The notes beneath the pieces are model-generated. The model saw only the letters and a program-made list of their open reading frames with translations, was not told where the DNA came from and made no database searches. This document shows, piece by piece, positions 5,888 through 11,226 of a stretch of 11,226 nt of DNA (positions are counted from its first letter, which is position 1; each line of letters starts with the position of its first letter). Position numbers and translations under genes: made by a program. This stretch comes from an uncultured Lachnospiraceae bacterium. GTDB taxonomy: Bacteria > Bacillota > Clostridia > Lachnospirales > Lachnospiraceae. Location of the stretch: contig CACXFW010000214.1 of the NCBI GenBank assembly GCA_902767065.1, positions 1 through 11,226 of the forward strand. The letters are read 5' to 3'.

Positions 5888-7870
5888 TCAGTCAGGAATG
5901 TCCGTCATAATATCGAGCTGGAACCCCGCCCACATATTCGCGTTCACATTCCAGTCCCTAAGATCCGTCACAATCCGGTGATAGAATGCCTGTCCCCCAT
6001 GAACTATATCATAGGTACGCGCATCCCCGCGCGCCTCCAGGTGGCGGCCGAAAGAGCAGTTGCGGATATCCTCCGTCCCATAATCATCCTGCGTTCCATC
6101 CGGCCAGTAGATATAAAACCTCGGTACCTGCGGCTCGCTGGCATACCGCACATCGCCCGCAAGCTCCAGAATCTTCCTGCCCGCCGGCTCATAACAGCAC
6201 AGAACGTGGGCATACCTCCACACCGTCCGGGTAAAATCCGAAACACGGAACTGCATCAGCCAGTTCTCATCCATCATCCCGTTCCCGTCGTCCTTTGAGA
6301 TGATCAGCACAATCGGGAACTGCCGCTCCGGATCCGAGATCGCACGCGCAATGGTCTGTGCCTCCTCTTCCCGCACAATTCTCCGCCTTCCGGAACAGGA
6401 AAGCGCGCTGAAGACCCCGATATTGTCCACGATGCTCTTATAGAACCCGGGGTAGGAAAAATACGTCGACTGGCGCTCCACGGTCGCGGAATTCTCCCGC
6501 TCCGGCTGGGCATACCCGTTCAGAACCTTCAGCCACAGGCCGGGCGTCGCGCCCTCCCCGCCTTCTTTCTGCTCATATACCTGCGCCTCGGAGTACCAGA
6601 TCCTGCCTCCCACCTCCGGATCCATATGGCGGACATGAACATTCATCACATAACGGTCCGGATGATACTTCACCGCGACATGGTAGGCAAGAAGGTCCGC
6701 GTGGTACGTCTGGACCTCCTCCGGCATACTGTGGAACAGAACCCCGTACTTGGCCAGGACCCATTTCCAGATCATCTTCGCGCACTGGGAGAAGAGAACC
6801 TCCATGGAAGGCTCCTCCTCCTTCTTCAGACGGCTCCCGTCCAGCCTGGTCTTCATCTGGAAGGCAACATGCCGCCTCAGAGGCCGGAGCTCATAGGTCC
6901 TTGACTCCGTCTCGGAATCCTCCCGCCCGTCGTTAAACACGTCGGCCTTGCGGAACACCTCCGTGAGCCTGTCATCATGAAAAACGCTTTCATTTAACAG
7001 TGCGATGATCGTATTGACATTGATCGGCACATGGCGCGTCCTGGAAAGCAGCTGTCCGATCAGGACCGGCCTGGGCGTGCGGAAGATCTTCTTTGCCAGG
7101 TTGTCCGGCCGGATCATGTCCTCATTCAGGATCTGCGCCACCTCCGGATAGAGCTGGGCTTCCCCGAGCTTCAGGCGGAAATGGCTTTTGATCATGTCAC
7201 TCCAGCGGCCGGACTTGTACAGCGCATGTCCCAGATCCTCGAAGAGCGTGACCATCGACTTATCGCACAGCTCCAGCGTTGCAAGAATCGAGTTGAAATA
7301 GCGGGAAAAACCGGGATAATGGCTCCACAGCTCCTCCCCCTTGTATCTCATATCGTGCTCAACTTCATGCCAGCCTTCGAAAAACATGGTCTTGATCTGG
7401 ATCTCAAAGGTGTCATCGATACACATCTCAAAGGTCTGGGGGGAAATCTCCGACTTCAGGTATCCGGGCAGGCGGAACACGCCATTGAGCTTCGCCGGTT
7501 TGAATTCATCCTCGCTCCTTTTGGAGGTGGACCACTCAATGACGTCGAAGGTCTGCGCCATGATGTTCCTGCAGATATCCACATCATCGTCAAAGTACAG
7601 ATTGATGCGCACGCCGATCAGATCCTGCAGCTTGTGTTCCTCGCTCAGGTCCTTCAGCTCGAACTTGCGGGCCATGGACCGGGCTGTCTTGGTCCTGGAA
7701 AAGCACCGGAAATAAAGACCGCACTGCTCCAGCCGGTCATTGATGATGCGGCGCAGGTCCTGTTCTACCAGCGGAGGCACTTTCACGGCCGCCGCCAGCT
7801 CTTCTTTTGTGTAGGAGGCAGGGATCACCTCATCCGGTTCATGAGTCCCCTGCATGGTATAATCGTTCAT
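5888..7870 (-). CDS. RelA/SpoT-type nucleotidyltransferase domain protein with long unknown C-terminal region
   Basis: Predicted soluble 660-residue protein. Residues ~35-215 resemble the alarmone (pp)pGpp synthetase domain: a basic KTARSMARKFE stretch (61-71), LQDLIGVRI with the metal-binding Asp83, FEIQIKT with Glu156, and WHEVEHDMRYK (167-177). Known synthetases usually carry NGYxSLH in the guanine-binding loop; here the aligned part reads LNGVFRLP (128-135), so the stacking tyrosine and histidine appear lost. There is no HD hydrolase domain and no TGS or ACT domain. Residues ~215-660 match no family I recognise. A segment at 518-560 pairs PIVLIIS with AHVLCCY like buried strands of an alpha/beta fold. 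The ATG at 7870 lies 22 bases after the TPR gene stop, with AAGGA about 13 bases upstream. Reading open upstream only overlaps the TPR gene. Substrate and activity are unknown; it could make an alarmone, modify another target or be catalytically altered. Confidence 0.8.
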   Translation of the reverse strand: MNDYTMQGTHEPDEVIPASYTKEELAAAVKVPPLVEQDLRRIINDRLEQCGLYFRCFSRTKTARSMARKFELKDLSEEHKLQDLIGVRINLYFDDDVDICRNIMAQTFDVIEWSTSKRSEDEFKPAKLNGVFRLPGYLKSEISPQTFEMCIDDTFEIQIKTMFFEGWHEVEHDMRYKGEELWSHYPGFSRYFNSILATLELCDKSMVTLFEDLGHALYKSGRWSDMIKSHFRLKLGEAQLYPEVAQILNEDMIRPDNLAKKIFRTPRPVLIGQLLSRTRHVPINVNTIIALLNESVFHDDRLTEVFRKADVFNDGREDSETESRTYELRPLRRHVAFQMKTRLDGSRLKKEEEPSMEVLFSQCAKMIWKWVLAKYGVLFHSMPEEVQTYHADLLAYHVAVKYHPDRYVMNVHVRHMDPEVGGRIWYSEAQVYEQKEGGEGATPGLWLKVLNGYAQPERENSATVERQSTYFSYPGFYKSIVDNIGVFSALSCSGRRRIVREEEAQTIARAISDPERQFPIVLIISKDDGNGMMDENWLMQFRVSDFTRTVWRYAHVLCCYEPAGRKILELAGDVRYASEPQVPRFYIYWPDGTQDDYGTEDIRNCSFGRHLEARGDARTYDIVHGGQAFYHRIVTDLRDWNVNANMWAGFQLDIMTDIPD

Positions 7871-7892
7871 CTTGTGATTGTATTCCTTAGTA

Positions 7893-9605
7893 TTACTGGT
7901 ACACCGGGTTCCCGTAGGCGTCATACCCCTGTCCTGTCGTCGGATCCGTCCAGGCGATCTGCGCGGAGGAGGATCCCGACGAGTATACCGGATTTCCGTA
8001 CATATCGTACCCCTGCCCCGTCGCCGGGTCAGTCCAGGCGATGAGATTCGAGCTTTGGTTGGACCCGGAATAAACCTCGATCTGGCTTTGTGAGGAGGAT
8101 GCGCTGCTTCCTGCCGTCTGTCCGCCCGGATCCATGGATGCCGCGCCCTGGGAGATAGAGGTATCTGTCTGCCCTGCCTGCGAAGCCGAGCCCATATACG
8201 GTGCCACGATCGAAGCGGAATCCGGGTACCGGTCGGAGAAATCCTGGAATACTTCATCCGCCTTCTTTGAATCTCCGGCATTAAAATAAGCAAAGCCCAG
8301 GTAATACAGGGCGTCATAATACCGGTCATTCTGCCCGCTCTCATCCGAATCGACCGCCATCTGAAGCTGCCTGGCAGCTTCCTGGTAGTCGCCTGCCACA
8401 TAGGCAGTGGTTCCGTCGGTATAATACTGGTTAAACAGCGCGTCCCCGACCATCGCGGTCAGGTCTTCGTACAGCTGCTTTCCTTCCCCGTCAAGTTCCT
8501 CCGCGTTCAGCGCCCCGAGCGCATCCACCGTCTTTGTCTGGTCGCCCTTCACATAAAGATCGGCCACCTTCAGAAGCTCCGTGTAGGATTTGACACGGTT
8601 ATTCGCGCTCTCCGCTTCTCTCCTGGCGGTATCCGTGTTTTCATTTGCACTGTCCACCTCATCCTGCAGGTCCTGGATGGTCGCTGTGACCGTAGCCAGA
8701 GAAGTATTCGCGTCGGACACCTGCTTGTTAGCCTTGTCATTTGCGCTCTGCCGGATCGCCGGCACGGTCAAAAACCAGACAATCGCCGCTCCCAGCAGGA
8801 TTCCGAGCATGATATTGATAAAGGTCGCGACGGTAGAGCTGTCGCGAAATGTGGTCGGAGCGATGATGACGTCATTCCCGCTCACATAGCGCAGGGCGAT
8901 CTCCTTCGGCGTTTCCTTCATCTCATCCTCGGGAGAGGGAGAGCTGCGCTCAACCTTCGGCCGGCTCCGCCTGCCGAACAGGGAGGTCTTCCCGGTCTCT
9001 TCCTCCAAATGTGTGAGATAGCGCAGCGTCGTCGTGTTCGTGTTGTCGATCCGGGACGCTTTCTTCAGAAGCCCTCTGGCCTTCTCCCACTGCCCGGTGT
9101 GCATGTACCCGAGCGCAAGCAGCTGGCAGGCGCGCACGAACTTCGGATTCTGGCTGACGACCTTCCGAAGCTGGATGAGAGCCATGTCTTCATTGCCCTG
9201 CTTCAGATAGGTCAGGCTCTGGTTATACTTGCGGATCGTAGTGTTGTACTGGTCGAGGCGCATCTTGGAGCCCTGAAGCGTGCGGATGTAGGAGGCTGCC
9301 AGGTTGTCTTTCCCGTTCAGGTTGTTGCTGATGACCCACTCCACAAGCGCGCTGACGACCTCTCCCGTCTCAAAGTAGCAAAGGCCAAGGAGGTTTCGCG
9401 CATCCGTATTTTCCTTATTGAATTTCAGCGACCGCTTCAGGCAGGTGATCGCGCCGGACAGATCTCTGACCTGGGCCTTCTCAAGTCCCTGATTGTACAG
9501 AAGATTCGAGATGCGGATGATTCTTCTGGGAATCGTCAGGTCCGCGCCGCAGATCCGGCAGTATTCCTCTGACTGTGCGGTCGCTCCGCAGTAGATGCAT
9601 TTCAT
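7893..9605 (-). CDS. Zinc-ribbon / TPR single-pass membrane protein
   Basis: Predicted 570-residue bitopic protein of unknown specific function. Order: N-terminal zinc ribbon with C3xxC6 and C16xxC19; helical TPR-like repeats (about 34-120 and 125-200); a basic, Ser/Pro-rich linker (210-235); one membrane segment (about 258-284); a coiled coil rich in Asn/Asp/Ala (285-340); further TPR-like helices (about 397-462, including a DALYYLGFAYFNAGD repeat); a Ser/Gly/Gln-rich linker; and two near-identical 20-residue repeats at the C-terminus. There is no signal peptide, so the zinc ribbon and first TPRs are probably cytoplasmic and the C-terminal half outside. The ATG at 9605 has AGGAG 6 bases upstream and overlaps the stop of the 54-residue gene by ATGA. 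Its tight spacing to the RelA/SpoT-like gene suggests a shared role as scaffold or sensor (inference). Confidence 0.85.
   Translation of the reverse strand: MKCIYCGATAQSEEYCRICGADLTIPRRIIRISNLLYNQGLEKAQVRDLSGAITCLKRSLKFNKENTDARNLLGLCYFETGEVVSALVEWVISNNLNGKDNLAASYIRTLQGSKMRLDQYNTTIRKYNQSLTYLKQGNEDMALIQLRKVVSQNPKFVRACQLLALGYMHTGQWEKARGLLKKASRIDNTNTTTLRYLTHLEEETGKTSLFGRRSRPKVERSSPSPEDEMKETPKEIALRYVSGNDVIIAPTTFRDSSTVATFINIMLGILLGAAIVWFLTVPAIRQSANDKANKQVSDANTSLATVTATIQDLQDEVDSANENTDTARREAESANNRVKSYTELLKVADLYVKGDQTKTVDALGALNAEELDGEGKQLYEDLTAMVGDALFNQYYTDGTTAYVAGDYQEAARQLQMAVDSDESGQNDRYYDALYYLGFAYFNAGDSKKADEVFQDFSDRYPDSASIVAPYMGSASQAGQTDTSISQGAASMDPGGQTAGSSASSSQSQIEVYSGSNQSSNLIAWTDPATGQGYDMYGNPVYSSGSSSAQIAWTDPTTGQGYDAYGNPVYQ
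7899..8042 (-). repeat. C-terminal tandem protein repeat (WTDPxTGQGYDxYGNPVY)
   Basis: Two 20-residue units occupy residues 522-541 (7983-8042) and 550-569 (7899-7958) of the TPR protein. They differ at 2 of 20 residues (A/T and M/A). At DNA level nine further codons differ synonymously, so the amino acid pattern has been kept while the DNA drifted. The unit ends the protein apart from one residue. It may bind a cell-surface or wall ligand, but no known repeat family is claimed. Confidence 0.85.
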
Positions 9606-9766
9606 TTCCCGCTCCTGCCCTTGTTCTTGCGCTCCTTCTCGTCACGCATCATTTCCTTGAGAATGTCCGTCACATCCGTGAGATCACGGCTGTAGATCGC
9701 ATCCTCCGCCTCATTCACATCCATGCTCGGATGAAACTTCTTCAGTTCTTCTTCGTAATTCAGCAT
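9602..9766 (-). CDS. Small hypothetical protein (54 aa)
   Basis: An ORF of 54 codons starting MLNYEEELKKFHPSMD and ending KERKNKGRSGK. The ATG at 9766 has GGAG 9 bases upstream, and the stop overlaps the next gene's start as ATGA (9602-9605), a classic sign of translational coupling. The product is highly charged: an acidic, probably helical front and middle (EEE, NEAEDAIY, LTDVTDILKEMM) and a basic tail, with no membrane segment or cysteines. Its first 56 bases overlap the 3' end of folC in another frame. I do not recognise the family. Its place directly before the zinc-ribbon/TPR gene suggests it works with that protein or regulates its translation (inference). Confidence 0.75.
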   Translation of the reverse strand: MLNYEEELKKFHPSMDVNEAEDAIYSRDLTDVTDILKEMMRDEKERKNKGRSGK

Positions 9767-11051
9767 GCTGTATTTCTCCAATCAGATAAAGGGAGCCGAC
9801 GCAGAAAAGAACGCTCTCTCCCCTCTCCTTCTTCGCTTTCAGATAAGCTTCCTGTGCGTCCGGCCAGATCCGGACCGTCTTCTGGCCCGCCGCGCGGAAT
9901 GCTGCGGCAAGTTCCTCAGGATCCATCTTCCTTCTTCCTCCGGCCTCTGTCACAGTCACACATTCATACGCCACATCCCGGCACAGCTCCCGGACCATGG
10001 TCCGGTAATCCTTGTCAGATACGATCGCGGTCACAAGGCTGACCCTGCGCGTCTTCGCGATCCTCCGGATCTCACGCGCGATCTCGCGGATTCCGTCCGG
10101 ATTGTGCGCCCCGTCGAGGAAGACATCCCTGCTGATCTCTTCCATGCGCCCCGGCCATGTTGTATGCGCAATCCCGGAGACGACCGCCCCCTTCCGGGCC
10201 CCGAGGCGCAGCGCGCCAAGAGCGGCAAGGCATGCATTTTCCGCCTGATACTGCGCCGCAAAGGGCACCCTGAGATCCAGTGCTTCTTCCCGGTAGGGCG
10301 CAAGCCTTACAAGAAGCGCTCCATCCTGTCTTCCACGGATCTCATACCTGTCAGGCTCCAGGGGGACAGGCTCCGCCTCCATCCTGGCGCATACCTCCCT
10401 GATCACCCGCGCGCTGCCAGGATCCTTCGCGCTGTAGATGCAGGGAACCCTTCTCCGGATGATGCCGGCCTTCTCGAAGGCGATCTGTTCCACGGTATCT
10501 CCCAGATACCGGGTATGGTCAAGGCTGATGGAGGTGATTACTTCCGCCAGGGCCTTCTCGATCGTATTCGTTGCGTCCAGCCTGCCGCCAAGGCCGGTTT
10601 CACAGATCAGAAGATCAATCTTCTCCTCCTGGAACCAGCACATCCCCATCGCAAAAACAGTTTCAAAGAAGGTAAGCTCCCGGCCTCCCTCTTTCAGGTG
10701 GATGCGGACGGCTTCCCGCACCCTGCGGAAGGATTCCAGGAAGGCGGCATCCGGGATCTGGGTACCGAGAACGCACATTCTCTCATTGATCCGGACCAGA
10801 TGCGGGGAAGTGAACAGTCCCGTCCTTTTTCCTTCTTCCCGGAAAATGCGCTCGAGAAACGCGCAGGTGCTGCCCTTTCCGTTTGTCCCGGCAACATGGA
10901 TCACGTCAAAAAAACGCTCCGGGTGCCCCAGAAGCTCCAGAATGCGGACGATCGCGGCCAGGTCATTTTTCTTCGTGAAATAAGGAATCTCCAGAAGGTA
11001 CCGGACCGCCTCCTCATAGGAGGATACCGGTATGTCTGTATGTATCATCAT
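9711..11051 (-). CDS. folC: Bifunctional folylpolyglutamate synthase / dihydrofolate synthase
   Basis: Cytoplasmic Mur-ligase-family enzyme that adds glutamate to dihydropteroate and/or to reduced folates using ATP, making and retaining folate cofactors. The 446-residue product has the P-loop HVAGTNGKGST (52-62), TSPHLVRINER (81-91), ETGLGGRLDATN (151-162), SLDHTRYLG (176-184) and DGAHNPDGI (313-321), all in the right order. The ATG at 11051 is chosen because AAGGA lies about 10 bases upstream and the protein then starts near the usual SYEEAVRYL. A longer frame to 11129 adds an Arg-rich stretch derived from an intergenic hairpin. The family normally ends near GSLYLIGEI (419-427). Here 19 more residues follow, most overlapping the start of the 54-residue gene. 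It is the first gene of this operon in the window. Confidence 0.96.
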   Translation of the reverse strand: MMIHTDIPVSSYEEAVRYLLEIPYFTKKNDLAAIVRILELLGHPERFFDVIHVAGTNGKGSTCAFLERIFREEGKRTGLFTSPHLVRINERMCVLGTQIPDAAFLESFRRVREAVRIHLKEGGRELTFFETVFAMGMCWFQEEKIDLLICETGLGGRLDATNTIEKALAEVITSISLDHTRYLGDTVEQIAFEKAGIIRRRVPCIYSAKDPGSARVIREVCARMEAEPVPLEPDRYEIRGRQDGALLVRLAPYREEALDLRVPFAAQYQAENACLAALGALRLGARKGAVVSGIAHTTWPGRMEEISRDVFLDGAHNPDGIREIAREIRRIAKTRRVSLVTAIVSDKDYRTMVRELCRDVAYECVTVTEAGGRRKMDPEELAAAFRAAGQKTVRIWPDAQEAYLKAKKERGESVLFCVGSLYLIGEIQHAELRRRTEEVSSEHGCE

Positions 11052-11089
11052 GGTACCCTGTTCCTTCCGCTGCCATGCATCGGTAATAT

Positions 11090-11104
11090 GTCGCCTTCGG
11101 CGAC
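11090..11104. repeat. Short GC-rich hairpin upstream of folC
   Basis: A perfect 6-bp inverted repeat GTCGCC / GGCGAC with a 3-base loop (TTC on the plus strand, GAA on the minus) lies about 40 bases before the folC start. It has the same triloop as the hairpin at 31-47. No T-run follows, so no terminator is called. Confidence 0.45.
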
Positions 11105-11152
11105 GCAAATCCAGCGCAGCAAACGACAAAAGAAAAACACTTCCACCTGTGC

Positions 11153-11178
11153 GGTTGGATCACTATCGTGATCCAACC
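11153..11178. repeat. 11-bp perfect inverted repeat upstream of folC
   Basis: GGTTGGATCAC (11153-11163) and GTGATCCAACC (11168-11178) form a perfect stem with a 4-base loop, about 100 bases before folC. On the minus strand a T-rich run (TGTTTTTCTTTTG) comes only about 13 bases later, which is too far for a standard intrinsic terminator of an upstream gene. It may be a weak terminator, an attenuator or a protein-binding palindrome. The 11,052-11,226 stretch shows no gene. It also holds two direct copies of TTCGCAAA (11191-11198 and 11207-11214). Confidence 0.55.
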
Positions 11179-11226
11179 CCTCTACCCTCATTCGCAAAAC
11201 ACGCGCTTCGCAAAGCTCAGCGCTAC

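Noticed and set aside
5888..7870. Calling the RelA/SpoT-like protein a toxSAS toxin or a phage-defence fusion such as CapRel
   Set aside because: There is no antitoxin-like partner, prophage or defence context, and the gene sits in an ordinary operon next to housekeeping genes.
7031..8044. 337-codon plus-strand open frame across the RelA/SpoT-like and TPR genes
   Set aside because: It spans the junction of two well-supported minus-strand genes and has no domain signature.
7871..8401. Upstream extension of the RelA/SpoT-like frame to 8401 (837 residues)
   Set aside because: The extra 177 residues are an Arg/Pro-rich out-of-frame reading of the TPR gene's C-terminus. The ATG at 7870 right after the TPR stop is the natural start.
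11052..11129. Longer FolC start at 11129
   Set aside because: The added residues are Arg-rich and come from an intergenic hairpin. The ATG at 11051 has a ribosome binding site and the normal family N-terminus.
9765..11171. 468-codon open frame on the plus strand, antisense to folC
   Set aside because: It is fully opposite folC, which has every family motif. The frame has low-complexity Arg/Pro-rich composition and no credible function.
1..11226. CRISPR arrays, tRNA/rRNA genes, insertion sequences or attachment sites
   Set aside because: None was seen. The direct repeats present are operator-like or protein-coding, and no transposase or integrase is encoded.

Overview
The window looks like chromosomal DNA from a fairly G+C-rich member of the Clostridia, most likely a Lachnospiraceae-type gut anaerobe. 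This rests on the gene order (mraZ-rsmH-ftsL-class B PBP-mraY), the protein styles and the strong purine-rich Shine-Dalgarno sites. It is not a formal classification. Every convincing gene lies on the minus strand, so transcription runs from high to low coordinates. No transposase, integrase, phage gene, CRISPR array, tRNA or rRNA was found.

Upstream block (about 11,226 to 5,751): folC (folylpolyglutamate/dihydrofolate synthase), a 54-residue hypothetical protein missing from a simple long-ORF list, a 570-residue membrane protein (N-terminal Cys4 zinc ribbon, TPR-like helices, one membrane segment, coiled coil, C-terminal 20-residue repeats), and a 660-residue protein with an N-terminal RelA/SpoT-type nucleotidyltransferase domain plus a long unrecognised C-terminal half. 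These genes overlap or nearly touch and end at a textbook Rho-independent terminator (5,751-5,784), so they probably form one operon. The last three are the least described part of the window.

Regulatory gap (5,489 to 5,887): the terminator, then a plausible sigma-A-like promoter, then a ladder of GTGGK boxes at 10-bp spacing that fits an autoregulatory MraZ operator.

Downstream block (5,488 to 103): the division and cell wall (dcw) operon. It runs mraZ (repressor), rsmH (16S rRNA methyltransferase), ftsL (divisome bitopic protein), a class B penicillin-binding protein of the FtsI/SpoVD type, and mraY (lipid I synthesis). murE and murF, which often sit between the PBP and mraY, are absent here. 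rsmH follows a 190-nt leader containing a stem-loop and a four-tract G-quadruplex motif next to its ribosome binding site. Together these genes couple septal peptidoglycan precursor synthesis and cross-linking to division.

The most interesting candidate for an undescribed system is the trio small ORF / zinc-ribbon-TPR membrane protein / RelA-SpoT-like fusion protein. It could link a membrane-anchored sensor or scaffold to nucleotide signalling next to the division operon. That role is inference.
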